64,000 nt of DNA, from contig NC_134521.1 in the NCBI RefSeq assembly GCF_027942865.1, positions 1,009,001 to 1,073,000 on the forward strand. The letters are read 5' to 3'. The notes under the pieces are model-generated. The model saw only the letters and a program-made list of their open reading frames with translations. It did no database searches and had not been told where the DNA came from. The stretch's first letter is position 1; the number at the start of each line of letters is the position of its first letter. The stretch is from Odontesthes bonariensis. Lineage: Eukaryota > Chordata > Actinopteri > Atheriniformes > Atherinopsidae. Below are positions 10,945-23,248 of the stretch, in pieces. The translations under genes were made by a program, and so were the position numbers.

Positions 10945-11237
10945 TTAGGGTTAGGGCCGCTAATCCCTGTGGGGTTAGGGTTAGGGTTAGGGACAGGGTT
11001 AGGGTTAGGGTTAGGGTTAGGTTTGGGGTCAGGGTTAGGGTTAGGGTTAGGGTTAGGTTTGGGGTCAGGGTTAGGGTTAGGGTTAGGGCCGCTAATCCCT
11101 GTGGGGTTAGGGTTAGGGTTAGGGTTAGGGACAGGGTTAGGGTTAGGGTTAGGTTTGGGGTCAGGGTTAGGGTTAGGGTTAGGGTTGGGGTTAGGGACAG
11201 GGTTAGGGTTAGGGTTAGGGTTAGGGTTGGGGTTAGG
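10945..11237 (+). repeat. Interstitial telomere-like array with 132-bp block repeat
   Basis: TTAGGG units with GGACAGGG and TTTGGGGTC variants, G-rich on +. The non-telomeric marker GCCGCTAATCCCTGTGG occurs at 10956 and again 132 bp later, so the array grew by block duplication. Confidence 0.9.
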
Positions 11238-11616
11238 TTACTGCAGCTACACACCTGGTCAGGGTTCAGGCTCCTGAACCTGATTTAAAAACAAGCCTGA
11301 ACAGACACAAGCAGGGTTTAACTCTGAGCATCAGTCCAGAAACAGGTGCTCTGCCACCTGAGCTAAACTCACCTGTGAACAAAGCAGCAGAAACACAAAC
11401 CACTAAACCGACGAGTAAATTCCCCTTCAGCAGGAATCAAACCATCAACCTGTGACTGCAGGTGAGCTACACTGATCTGCATCTGTTTGTGTCTTCGGTC
11501 TCTGCTGCTGGTTGGTGCTCAGCGCTGAAGATGATGAATGGCGCCACTGAGCAGCAGAGACGGCGAGGGAAGGTCTTCTGAAGTATCAACCGCAGGGCTA
11601 AAAACAGCAGCATGAC

Positions 11617-12624
11617 CAGAGGTGGGTAGAGCAGCCAAAAACAGTAAAAGTACTGTTACTTCAGAATAATGTGACTCAAGTAAAAGTAAAAAGTAGTCAT
11701 CCAAATAATTATTTGAGTAAGAGTAAAAAAGTGCTCGGTGAAAAAACTACTCAGGTACTGAGTAACTGTTGAGTAACGTCTGATTTATTTGTTAACACAA
11801 GCATTCAATCAGACAGACAAACATACTAAATAATCATCTTTAGGCAAATTAGAGTTCATCCAATTGATAAAATAAATTAAAATGAATTCATTAATTACAA
11901 AATAGCTTAAATTAAAATAATCCAGGTAAATTCAAGAACTTCAATAAAAAATCAAAGAGACTTAGGAAATGTGTAAAACATATGTAACCTAAAAAACAAA
12001 CATTCACCTATCCATGGGGGGAAAAACGAGTTTAGGAAACTTAGCGCTACATGTTTCCTCAAGTTAGATGTTGAGTTTCTGCTGAAATGTGCGTTTGTTT
12101 TGGTTGCCACAGAAGACACATAATGTAGCTGCTGTTTCTCACTCTTTGTAAGGTAAACATGCTTTCAGTATGAGGCCTCGTCTGCGTCTTCATTTCCCAC
12201 CGTTGGTTCTGACATTTTTCATCTGTTTCTTTCTTTGTTTGCTACGACTGCTAATGCTAAAGCTAACCCGTCCCGCCGCTGAGATCGAGTACGGTCACGT
12301 GACCAGACTGCACGGCTGCGTCTGATTGGTGGAACACAGTCAGGTGGTAGAGCCTTTGGTGGAAGTCTCTCTCTCTGTCAGAATAAAACATTAAAATGAG
12401 GCGTACGCGGGGGGATAAAAATAATGAGGCGTAGAATACCAAAGAGGTAAGAAGAAAAGTAACCAGCTCATTGTAGCCTAATGTAGCGGAGTAAGAGGAC
12501 AGTTTCTGCTGCACACATCTACTCAAGGAAAAGTAAAAAGTATAGAGATTTAAAACTACTCCTAGAAGTATAATGTTTTCAAAAGCTTACTCAAGTAAAT
12601 GTAACTCGTTACTACCCACCTCTG
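11617..12624. mobile_element. hAT-type non-autonomous element, 1008 bp
   Basis: The ends are CAGAGGTGGGTAG and CTACCCACCTCTG, flanked by a perfect 8-bp duplication AGCATGAC (11609-11616 and 12625-12632). CAG.GG termini and an 8-bp duplication define hAT elements. The interior has ACTCAAGTAAAAGTA-like subterminal repeats at both ends and no transposase. Confidence 0.9.
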
Positions 12625-12696
12625 AGCATGACCCTTTAAAGCTGATCGACTCAGTCGGTCTCACTGTCGTTTTCTTTAATCGTTTTTTTTATCACA

Positions 12697-13210
12697 CACT
12701 GAAAAAAACAACTCATGATATTTACTTAAAAAACCCTCTGTAAGTATTTGCACTCAAATGATTTAAGTACTCACCATAAAACATAACAGTTTTGAAGATA
12801 TTAAGTAACGTTTACTTAATTACAACTAAGTTTTAAGTTATATTTATTTAAACAAATGAAGTAAACTCTACTTGTTTTTCATAGGCAGCAACATCATTTT
12901 ACTCAATTTTTAAGAAAATTTTATATATCTGTAGTATTTGCTGTTATGAAGTAACTTAGTAGATTTTAACGATACACTTTCAGAGTAAAGTTTATGTAGT
13001 ATTTCTAGGTTTATGTACATACAACTATTAAACATTTAAACTATGAGGAAACCTAAGTAAAACTTACTCTTCCTCATAATTCATGTGTTACGTTAATAAA
13101 ATGTTTAATTTTACTTAAGAAGCTCGAGTTCTCACTGAATCTTAAAAATACAAGTTAGAAATTATGACTCTAATAGAGTTTACTTCAGCAAAAAGTCACT
13201 TTTTTCAGTG
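12697..13210. mobile_element. Short inverted-repeat element, 514 bp
   Basis: The left end CACTGAAAAAA mirrors the right end TTTTTTCAGTG, and the interior is full of TTTACTTAA/TTAAGTAA-like motifs. I found no convincing target duplication. The superfamily is unassigned. Confidence 0.6.
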
Positions 13211-13824
13211 CAGTCACCGACACACTGTGGTTTTAATCCTCCAACTTTTTGTGCTTTTTAACTTTTCATCCATCAGAGTTTAGGTGGAGTTCGTTGGTTC
13301 TCCTCCCGGGTGCAGCTGGTCCTCCTCCGTTCCAGCTGGAGCTGAGTTATGTTTCAGGTGGGGGAGTTTCACTGCTGATGGAGGCCCTGACATCCAGCTG
13401 TAAGAATAACAGAGACAGGCGGTCTGAGTTGGACTTCTGTCCACTAAAAGCAGGTCCTGCTGCGGTGGTTGTGATGTCACGGCGGCGTTTAAAGGCTTTG
13501 CACCCGATAAAAAAGTGAAGTGAATGTGAATAAAGGAGAGATGAACAGACGGAGCGATAAGAGAAGGAAAGAATGAAGTTCTGCTGTCGGCAGATTGTGT
13601 CGTTACATAAGAGGATGATTCAGATTCAGAGCTGAAGGGAGGATGAGCAGCAGGTGGAGGTCCTGCTGGTGGAAGAAGATGAAGACCATAATAAAAATGA
13701 TGATATTAATGGATCTGAACCCTTTTGCCTTAAAAAGACGTCAACTTGGCACACACACACGTGTGCAAGTCTTTGTGTCTTTGTGAGGACCGTGTGTCAC
13801 ATGCTGAATTTCCAGGACCTTCAT
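13211..13824. other. No gene found
   Basis: Contains the non-repeat start of a spurious 407-codon frame. The 57 codons before the array show no domain and no splice structure. Confidence 0.35.
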
Positions 13825-16679
13825 CCTGAGCCTGACCGGGTCCCTAAAACCAGGTCTGATCCTGACCGGGTCCCTAAACCAGGTCTGAGCCTGACCGGGT
13901 CCCTAAAACCAGGTCTGAGCCTGACCGGGTCCCTAAAACCAGGTCTGATCCTGACCGGGTCCCTAAAACCAGGTCTGAGCCTGACCGGGTCCCTAAAACC
14001 AGGTCTGAGCCTGACCGGGACCCTAAAACCAGGTCTGAGTCTGACCGGGACCCTAAAACCAGGTCTGATCCTGACCGGGACCCTAAAACCAGGTCTGATC
14101 CTGACCGGGTCCCTAAAACCAGGTCTGAGCCTGACCGGGTCCCTAAAACCAGGTCTGAGCCTGACCGGGTCCCTAAAACCAGGTCTGAGCCTGACCGGGT
14201 CCCTAAAACCAGGTCTGAGTCTGACCGGGTCCCTAAAACCAGGTCTGAGTCTGACCGGGTCCCTAAAACCAGGTCTGAGCCTGACCGGGTCCCTAAAACC
14301 AGGTCTGAGCATGACCGGGTCCCTAAAACCAGGTCTGAGTCTGACCGGGTCCCTAAAACCAGGTCTGAGCCTGACCGGGTCCCTAAAAGCAGGTCTGAGC
14401 CTGACCGGGTCCCTAAAAGCAGGTCTGAGCCTGACCGGGTCCCTAAAAGCAGGTCTGAGCCTGACCGGGTCCCTAAAAGCAGGTCTGAGCCTGACCGGGT
14501 CCCTAAAAGCAGGTCTGAGCCTGACCGGGTCCCTAAAAGCAGGTCTGAGCCTGACCGGGTCCCTAAAACCAGGTCTGAGTCTGACCGGGTCCCTAAAACC
14601 AGGTCTGAGCCTGACCGGGTCCCTAAAACCAGGTCTGAGCCTGACCGGGTCCCTAAAAGCAGGTCTGAGCCTGACCGGGTCCCTAAAACCAGGTCTGAGT
14701 CTGACCGGGTCCCTAAAAGCAGGTCTGAGTCTGACCGGGTCCCTAAAACCAGGTCTGAGTCTGACCGGGTCCCTAAAAGCAGGTCTGATCCTGACCGGGT
14801 CCCTAAAACCAGGTCTGAGCCTGACCGGGTCCCTAAAACCAGGTCTGAGCCTGACCGGGTCCCTAAACCAGGTCTGAGCCTGACCGGGTCCCTAAAACCA
14901 GGTCTGATCCTGACCGGGACCCTAAAACCAGGTCTGATCCTGACCGGGTCCCTAAAACCAGGTCTGAGCCTGACCGGGTCCCTAAAACCAGGTCTGAGTC
15001 TGACCGGGTCCCTAAAACCAGGTCTGAGTCTGACCGGGTCCCTAAAACCAGGTCTGAGCCTGACCGGGTCCCTAAAACCAGGTCTGAGCCTGACCGGGTC
15101 CCTAAAACCAGGTCTGAGTCTGACCGGGTCCCTAAAACCAGGTCTGAGTCTGACCGGGTCCCTAAAACCAGGTCTGAGCCTGACCGGGTCCCTAAAACCA
15201 GGTCTGATCCTGACCGGGTCCCTAAAACCAGGTCTGATCCTGACCGGGTCCCTAAAACCAGGTCTGAGCCTGACCGGGTCCCTAAAACCAGGTCTGAGTC
15301 TGACCGGGTCCCTAAAACCAGGTCTGAGTCTGACCGGGTCCCTAAAACCAGGTCTGAGCCTGACCGGGTCCCTAAAACCAGGTCTGATCCTGACCGGGTC
15401 CCTAAAACCAGGTCTGAGTCTGACCGGGTCCCTAAAACCAGGTCTGAGCCTGACCGGGTCCCTAAAACCAGGTCTGATCCTGACCGGGTCCCTAAAACCA
15501 GGTCTGAGCCTGACCGGGACCCTAAAACCAGGTCTGATCCTGACCGGGACCCTAAAACCAGGTCTGATCCTGACCGGGTCCCTAAAACCAGGTCTGAGCC
15601 TGACCGGGTCCCTAAAACCAGGTCTGATCCTGACCGGGTCCCTAAAACCAGGTCTGAGCCTGACCGGGTCCCTAAAACCAGGTCTGAGCCTGACCGGGTC
15701 CCTAAAACCAGGTCTGAGTCTGACCGGGTCCCTAAAACCAGGTCTGAGTCTGACCGGGTCCCTAAAACCAGGTCTGAGCCTGACCGGGTCCCTAAAACCA
15801 GGTCTGAGCCTGACCGGGTCCCTAAAACCAGGTCTGAGTCTGACCGGGTCCCTAAAACCAGGTCTGAGCCTGACCGGGTCCCTAAAAGCAGGTCTGAGCC
15901 TGACCGGGTCCCTAAAAGCAGGTCTGAGCCTGACCGGGTCCCTAAAAGCAGGTCTGAGCCTGACCGGGTCCCTAAAACCAGGTCTGAGTCTGACCGGGTC
16001 CCTAAAACCAGGTCTGAGCCTGACCGGGTCCCTAAAACCAGGTCTGAGCCTGACCGGGTCCCTAAAAGCAGGTCTGAGCCTGACCGGGTCCCTAAAACCA
16101 GGTCTGAGTCTGACCGGGTCCCTAAAACCAGGTCTGAGTCTGACCGGGTCCCTAAAAGCAGGTCTGATCCTGACCGGGTCCCTAAAAGCAGGTCTGAGCC
16201 TGACCGGGTCCCTAAAACCAGGTCTGAGCCTGACCGGGTCCCTAAAACCAGGTCTGAGTCTGACCGCGTCCCTAAAACCAGGTCTGAGCCTGACCGGGTC
16301 CCTAAAACCAGGTCTGAGCCTGACCGGGTCCCTAAAACCAGGTTTGAGCCTGACCGGGTCCCTAAAACCAGGTCTGAGCCTGACCGGGTCCCTAAAACCA
16401 GGTCTGAGCATGACCGGGTCCCTAAAACCAGGTCTGAGTCTGACCGGGTCCCTAAAACCAGGTCTGAGCCTGACCGGGTCCCTAAAACCAGGTCTGAGCC
16501 TGACCGGGTCCCTAAAACCAGGTTTGAGCCTGACCGGGTCCCTAAAAGCAGGTCTGAGCCTGACCGGGTCCCTAAAAGCAGGTCTGAGCCTGACCGGGTC
16601 CCTAAAACCAGGTCTGAGTCTGACCGGGTCCCTAAAACCAGGTCTGAGCCTGACCGGGTCCCTAAAACCAGGTTTGAGC
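13825..16679. repeat. 30-bp minisatellite, about 95 copies
   Basis: The unit is CTGACCGGGTCCCTAAAACC plus AGGTCTGAGC. Variants (AAAAGC, GATCC, GAGTC, GGGACC) are arranged in runs that mark segmental duplication. Single-base deletions at about 13876 and 14865 shift frames. The 30-bp period keeps frames open on both strands, up to 936 codons on minus; this is a repeat artefact. Confidence 0.97.
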
Positions 16680-16795
16680 ATCACGCAGACGGGTTTGTGT
16701 TGGAGGTTCAGACTTTAACTTTTAAAACTATTAAAACTGTGAACGGTCCTCGCAAAGAAATACAAACACCAGGACACAAACTGAGTACACAGGGG

Positions 16796-16863
16796 GAACA
16801 CTGTGACATCACAGTGAGGTCACAGTGAGGTCACAGTGAGGTCACAGTGAGGTCACAGTGAGA
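16796..16863. repeat. 11-bp repeat, about 5 copies
   Basis: GTCACAGTGAG repeated head to tail. It is followed at 16866-16889 by the 24 bp shared exactly with 6121-6144. Confidence 0.85.
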
Positions 16864-16983
16864 TCACCCCCTACCCGAACCAGGGTTTGAATCCCATTCC
16901 TACTTATCTTTACCTCTTCTCTTCACAGTGAGGTTTTTGTTTGGCATCATGTCATGCAGCTAATTTCACCCAAAGGCAACCTT

Positions 16984-17262
16984 AATGCTAATGCTAATGT
17001 TAATGCTGATGCTAATGCTGATGCTGATGCTGATGCTAATGTTAATGTTAATGCTAATGTTGATGTTAATGCTAATGCTGATGCTGATGCTGATGCTAAT
17101 GCTAATGCTAATGCTGATGCTAATGCTAATGCTAATGTTAATGTTAATGTTAATGTTAATGTTAATGTTAATGTTAATGCTGATGTTGATGTTAATGCTA
17201 ATGCTAATGCTGATGCTGATGCTAATGCTAATGCTAATGCTGATGCTAATGCTAATGTTAAA
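16984..17262. repeat. Hexanucleotide array (AATGCT/AATGTT/GATGCT)
   Basis: About 46 hexamers of the pattern RATGYT. The two + frames read Asn-Ala/Asn-Val/Asp-Ala and Leu-Met respectively, neither with gene context. Confidence 0.95.
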
Positions 17263-17880
17263 GTCAGCTGTAAACAGGGTGAAAACAGCTGCTACAGTCT
17301 GAGATCTGTTGTAATCATGACTGCAGGAATCTGTTATTTGGTTTCTTTCTTTGGTTATTTTTTAGGATTTTGAGGTTATTTAAGGATTTGTGATTGATAT
17401 TTATATTCTGTATTTCATTTATTCATCGTGTTTTTTCTCAGTTCTTTTTGTACCTTTTTTTTTTGCCGGGGTAAGTCTTTTTTGGGGGGACCAGGACCGC
17501 CTGTGCCTCTGAATGAATGAATGCTGTGAGTGGAAGTGGAAGGTCTCTGAGACAGAAGCTCACCCTTCAGCCTGATGTCTTTCCTGCTTCCTCCACCTTC
17601 CAGGAGGATTTATGGGTCTGGGCTCGCTGCTCTGCCCTGTGAGGACGTTAAACCTGGTGATTACAGGAGATTCACCTCCTGCAGAAGCTGATTCACTCAG
17701 ACACTCATCATGTTCCCTCCTTCAGTAAAAACACTAAAGTGCACATTAATGCAGCCATAAAGCTGCTCTCATTCACATGTTTTTCTGCTTCTTTACTCAG
17801 AAACTGGGGCTGAAATCAGCCATAAAGCCTGTGAGCCCGGCTGTGGCTCTGCTCTGATAACGTCACAGACTTATTCTGGG
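17263..17880. other. No gene found
   Basis: Ordinary non-repetitive sequence. No frame with a recognisable domain. Confidence 0.35.
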
Positions 17881-18059
17881 ATGTACAGCAGGTTCTAAAT
17901 CCTCCCCGATCATCATCCAGAAAGATCAAATATTACTTTAAAAGCAGGTGAAAGCATGGCCCACCTACCTCTGCCTTTGATTGGCTGGAAGTGGTTTAAA
18001 CAGGCCCAATCAGAGAAAGAGAAGCCTCCATCTGTCAGCTCATTGAGGTTTGCAGCATT
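17881..18059 (-). mobile_element. Tc1-like element remnant (distal part)
   Basis: The reverse complement matches 36412-36600 closely over about 180 bp, including GATGGAGGCTTCTCTTTCTC and the TACAGCAGGTTCTAAATCCT end. The 36-kb copy still holds a decayed Tc1-type transposase segment next to this part; here that segment is missing and the 75-bp array is joined directly to it. Confidence 0.7.
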
Positions 18060-18600
18060 GACCTTTAACCTTTAACATGCTAACTGAGGCCTGCAGAGTC
18101 TGAGATGTAGCTCTTGGGTTTCTGACCTTGGGGTGACCTTTAACCTTTAACATGCTGACTGAGGCCTGCAGAGTCTGAGATGTAGCTCTCGGGTTTCTGA
18201 CCTTGGGGTGACCTTTAACCTTTAACATGCTGACTGAGGCCCGCAGAGTCTGAGATGTAGCTCTTGGGTTTCTGACCTTGGGGTGACCTTTAACCTTTAA
18301 CATGCTGACTGAGGCCCGCAGAGTCTGAGATGTAGCTCTTGGGTTTCTGACCTTGGGGTGACCTTTAACCTTTAACATGCTGACTGAGGCCTGCAGAGTC
18401 TGAGATGTAGCTCTTGGGTTTCTGACCTTGGGGTGACCTTTAACCTTTAACATGCTAACTGAGGCCTGCAGAGTCTGAGATGTAGCTCTTGGGTTTCTGA
18501 CCTCGGGGTGACCTTTAACCTTTAACATGCTAACTGAGGCCTGCAGAGTCTGAGATGTAGCTCTTGGGTTTCTGACCTTGGGGTGACCTTTAACCTTTAA
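18060..18600 (-). repeat. 75-bp tandem repeat, about 7 copies
   Basis: Each unit carries GACCTTTAACCTTTAACATG and GAGATGTAGCTCTTGGGTTT. Two copies of the same unit occur in the opposite orientation at 36019-36152, in both places next to the same transposon remnant. The unit thus belongs to the element and expanded here. Confidence 0.92.
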
Positions 18601-19253
18601 ATAACTGATCTGAGGATCTTTTCCTAAAAATGCTGAAATGAAACCAAAGGGAACAGGAGTCAGAGAAAGTAAGACAGATGTTATATGAAGCAAAACCAGA
18701 AGGATAAGGAAGATAAAAAGTTTATTTACAATATGAATCAGGTTAATGGAAAGAAAATTATATGATTTAAGTGTCAAAGCAACAGGCAGATCTCTTTGTT
18801 TTTAAATGTGGCAGGTGAACCTGAGGTTTCACTAACTGCTTCTGAATGAAGCCTTAAAAAAGATGGAGAAACGGTTGTTTTTCACCCTGTGGGAATTTTC
18901 TACATTACATAACATGAGTTCATGGTTCTCATCAGTCTAACTTTAGGTCAAAATTATACCTCGAGTACAACAAAGTGGCATTACACGATTAAAAGTACAA
19001 CAATTGTAAGATTAAATGCTGCGTTTGGAGTAAAACGTGTCCTCAGAGCTCATAAATAGGTATCGTCCCTCCACTTTAAATCAGACGGAGCTTTGAAGGT
19101 CCTCATGGCCACTCAGATATTTACATTTCAGCTCCTCGTGAAATCAGAGTGAAACAAACGTGCAGCAGCTGCTGCCTTTAATACGAAGCTCTGAAAGGAT
19201 TCATGTGTTTGATCTGACTCATAAAGGAGGAACAGGAACACCGAACAGACATG
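18601..19253. other. No gene found
   Basis: Single-copy-looking sequence with no recognisable coding frame. Confidence 0.35.
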
Positions 19254-20550
19254 TTTTAGTTATGTTTTATCATGTTTTAGTTATGTTTTAGTTATGTTTT
19301 ATCATGTTTTAGTTATGTTTTAGTTATGTTTTATCATGTTTTAGTTATGTTTTAGTTATGTTTTAGTTATGTTTTATCATGTTTTAGTTATGTTTTATCA
19401 TGTTTTAGTTATGTTTTATCATGTTTTAGTTATGTTTTATCATGTTTTAGTTATGTTTTAGTTATGTTTTATCATGTTTTAGTTATGTTTTAGTTATGTT
19501 TTATCATGTTTTATCATGTTTTAGTTATGTTTTATCATGTTTTAGTTGTTTTATCATGTTTTAGTTATGTTTTAGTTATGTTTTATCATGTTTTATCATG
19601 TTTTAGTTATGTTTTATCATGTTTTAGTTATGTTTTATCATGTTTTATCATGTTTTAGTTATGTTTTAGTTATGTTTTAGTTATGTTTTAGTTATGTTTT
19701 ATCATGTTTTAGTTGTTTTAGTTATGTTTTATCATGTTTTAGTTATGCTTTATCATGTTTTAGTTATGTTTTAGTTATGTTTTATCATGTTTTAGTTATG
19801 CTTTATCATGTTTTAGTTATGTTTTAGTTATGTTTTATCATGTTTTAGTTATGTTTTAGTTATGTTTTATCATGTTTTAGTTATGTTTTAGTTATGTTTT
19901 ATCATGTTTTATCATGTTTTAGTTATGTTTTATCATGTTTTAGTTATGTTTTATCATGTTTTATCATGTTTTAGTTATGTTTTAGTTATGTTTTAGTTAT
20001 GTTTTATCATGTTTTAGTTATGTTTTAGTTATGTTTTAGTTATGTTTTAGTTATGTTTTATCATGTTTTAGTTATGTTTTAGTTATGTTTTAGTTATGTT
20101 TTATCATGTTTTAGTTATGTTTTATCATGTTTTAGTTATGTTTTATCATGTTTTAGTTATGTTTTATCATGTTTTATCATGTTTTAGTTATGTTTTAGTT
20201 ATGTTTTAGTTATGTTTTATCATGTTTTAGTTATGTTTTAGTTATGTTTTATCATGTTTTAGTTATGTTTTATCATGTTTTAGTTATGCTTTATCATGTT
20301 TTAGTTATGTTTTAGTTATGTTTTATCATGTTTTAGTTATGTTTTATCATGTTTTAGTTATGTTTTATCATGTTTTAGTTATGCTTTATCATGTTTTAGT
20401 TATGTTTTAGTTATGTTTTAGTTATGTTTTATCATGTTTTAGTTATGCTTTATCATGTTTTAGTTATGCTTTATCATGTTTTAGTTATGTTTTATCATGT
20501 TTTAGTTATGTTTTATCATGTTTTATCATGTTTTAGTTATGTTTTAGTTA
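19254..20550. repeat. 1.3-kb array of mixed 10-bp and 11-bp units
   Basis: Two unit types, ATGTTTTATC (10 bp) and ATGTTTTAGTT (11 bp), alternate irregularly for about 120 units, with rare ATGCTTTATC variants clustering late. It is strongly T-rich on +. Confidence 0.95.
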
Positions 20551-21055
20551 TGTTTTGGTTCTTGAGTTCATGTTTTGCCATTTGCTTTTCCCCTCACTTC
20601 ACATACCAGCTCATTAGTTTCACTCACATCACCTGTTCATTGTCCCCAGCTGCTGCACTCATTCACAATCACCAGTTCCCTGTTTAGTTTCCAGGCTCCC
20701 CTGTCCTTGTTTCAGATCTTTACCTGATTTTCACCCCTCATGCCACGAAGCCACGAACCTTAAGGTAAGTGTTTCCTCACGTTATGCCAAGTCTTTTGTT
20801 TTTCTTTTGTCATAAAAATGTCATAAAATGTCGGGACCGAGCCGAACCTCCTGGCAAAAACTGGACGCTGCTAACGACCTTATGGGCTTCTTTTTGCAGA
20901 AGCAGGTCTTGCGGAACATGTCAGGTGTGTCACCAATCTGGGCGGAGGTCTCGCTGCGTTGCTGGACATTTTTGGCATGGAGCCTGAGAAGGTAACCGCG
21001 CTGTACACATCCTCCCCCACCTGTCCAACACCACAGTCCACAGATTCAGAGTCCA
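20551..21055 (+). other. Unassigned retroelement-like remnant
   Basis: The sequence between two minisatellites contains a reading frame (20959 on) starting MLDIFGMEPEKVTALYTS that runs into the 18-bp array. The layout suggests the leader and gag-like start of a retroelement, but no diagnostic domain is present. Confidence 0.2.
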
Positions 21056-21315
21056 GAAAGCCCGAGTTAGCCAGAAAGCCCGAGTTAGCCAGAGAGCCCG
21101 AGTTAGCCAGAGAGCCCGAGTTAGCCAGAGAGCCCAAGTTAGCCAGAGAGCCCGAGTTAGCCAGAAAGCCCGAGTTAGCCAGAGAGCCCGAGTTAGCCAG
21201 AGAGCCCGAGTTAGCCAGAGAGCCCGAGTTAGCCAGAGAGCCCAAGTTAGCCAGAGAGCCCAAGTTAGCCAGAGAGCCCGAGTTAGCCAGAGAGCCCGAG
21301 TTAGCCAGAGAGCCC
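21056..21315. repeat. 18-bp tandem repeat, about 14 copies
   Basis: Unit AGAGAGCCCGAGTTAGCC with AAAGCCC and CCCAAG variants, reading LAREPE repeats on +. The frame stays open, but nothing supports expression. Confidence 0.9.
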
Positions 21316-21351
21316 TTATCACCACCTTATCACCACCTTATCACCACCCTT
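21316..21351. repeat. 11-bp repeat, 3 copies
   Basis: TTATCACCACC head to tail directly after the 18-bp array. Confidence 0.7.
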
Positions 21352-22782
21352 TAACCCCACCTTTACACCTCGGTCCTGCAGATCAGACAGCAGGAAACTC
21401 AGATCTTGTTATTTATTTTTCCTTGATGGCAGGAATGAGTTAGTGGACGTGTGTGAAATAAGCCGGGCCGGGGTGGGACATTTTCTCAGTCCGGGAATTT
21501 AATTCAAATTCAGGCCACTCTTATCTGGAGTGCATTCTCCTTCAGACTGCACCTGATCCTCTGAGGCTACAGAAAATGTTCATTAAGAGTTGTTTATGTT
21601 GCTGGAAAACATGACACACTTTATTTATCCTTTCATTCACTGATTAATTCATTTATTTATTTAATTGTGCTTGTGTTAAATGATTTGCATGATTTAGTCT
21701 ACCACCCTACCACCTTATGGTTTTCTTCTCTATGCCAATATTTTACATCACAAATGTCTATCTTGACTAACTACAGTATCTTCCTCCACCTGGCCCTTCA
21801 GTAGTCGCCCTCCTTGGGATCATCAGTAGCACTGGAAGTGGTCTGCTGATCTGATGCTAGAAAACAATCGATAACAATAAAAAAATATATATTTAATAGT
21901 GAGTCGATAACCACAGTGTGCGCCCCTCTATGGAAATGCACGATATGACGGCGAGACGAAATAAGCGTGACAGCACATTAAACTGTTTGTCAAAAAATGG
22001 AAAACTGGAATGTAAAGCAAGTGTTCGGTTCGTTTACACACAGCAAGCACGGGACGTGAACGTGTCTGCATCTGCATTCGTGTTCAGTCCGAAATGGATA
22101 GAAATCAACAAGAAAACAGATTCTTCCTTTCACATCAAAGCGTCGTGCCCGCGCGGTGTCCGGATAAGTGCTCAGTGCAACTTGAAAATAGAACAGTCTA
22201 TTCCCTGCACGGGCGTGAGCGGGCTCAGCTCACATTATAATAAATAGGAGGGGAAGGCTTGAACATGGAACATGATGCTGATTCCCGCGGATAGAACGCG
22301 CGTGCAGAGTCTGCAGTAATTAAAAAAGGCAACTAAACACCCCAACGTGCTCGCGCTGCCCCTGCGCACGCGAACCATGTACAATATTTGCATACAGCCC
22401 TTGTAAATAATTATATTTATTTTAATTGCATGTTTGAGATGCATTTAATAACAAATATCAAACAACAAATGTGATCGCCCCTATTTAATATTGCGTTAGT
22501 AACCACATGTGCGCGCCTGTGGGAATGCAGGCTACAGTTGATGAGGAGATAAAGCGTGATAAAGCGTTAAGCAATTGTTCATCAGATCTGGAATGTAAAG
22601 AAAGTGTTCGGTTCTTCTTTGAATATAGGAATACACTTCTAAATCATGTAAATTGTGAGATTTTACATATTTAACAACAAAAGCTGTCAGATGACAGTTG
22701 AGTTGGCATTGCAAACGTTCGCCACGTTATAGCCTATTTGATCAAATTCACAACCAGGCCTATTATCCATATCTCTCAGTAA
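21352..22782. other. Old repeat with internal duplication; no intact gene
   Basis: The blocks at about 21905-22050 and 22497-22615 are diverged copies. Both run from TAACCACA-type sequence through GCGTGA to TCTGGAATGTAAAG-type sequence and GTGTTCGGTTC. This is probably the body of an older element that the Gypsy element entered. Confidence 0.4.
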
Positions 22783-22787
22783 CCTAC

Positions 22788-22965
22788 TGTAATGACTGCA
22801 GTTTCCACAGGCATTAATATGTTGAATAACTCAGACTGACACGTTACTGGAGTTCGCTGGTATCTTTACTCGCACAATGTATATTACAGGTGTATATCCC
22901 GTGATCCCTTGTTCTGATCTGCCTACGTCATGTACGCCCTCACGCTCTGTGTGTTGGTCATCACA
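22788..22965 (-). repeat. 3' LTR of the Gypsy element
   Basis: On + it begins TGTAATGACTGCAG and ends GGTCATCACA; on the element strand it therefore starts TG and ends CA. A T-run on + at about 22971-22984 next to it is the complement of the polypurine tract. It differs from the other LTR at three sites. Confidence 0.95.
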
Positions 22966-23248
22966 TTACTCCTTTTTTTTTTTTAACGAAGTTCCACACA
23001 TTACTGTACTTAGATAACAGAGCATTGTATGACTATCCACTAATATCTAATTAGCTTTCACTTTTACTTTAAGGCTATCAATGGTATTTAAAGTCATTTA
23101 TACTACAGAACATAAATACACCTCGTTAACTCCTAAACTGTCTAACTCAGGATATGGTGTCAACAAAACCATTCATTAAATTCAACTTAACCATTCTTAA
23201 TGGGAAATCTAAACAGTCCCCTAGTGACTTAAGGTCAATCTCAGTCCT

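Noticed and set aside
63-11237. A true telomere end
   Set aside because: The TTAGGG tracts are short, degenerate, interrupted by unique sequence and several in number.
13874-16684. 936-codon minus-strand frame and 407-codon + frame
   Set aside because: Pure read-through of a 30-bp repeat, with frame changes at single-base deletions and no gene context.
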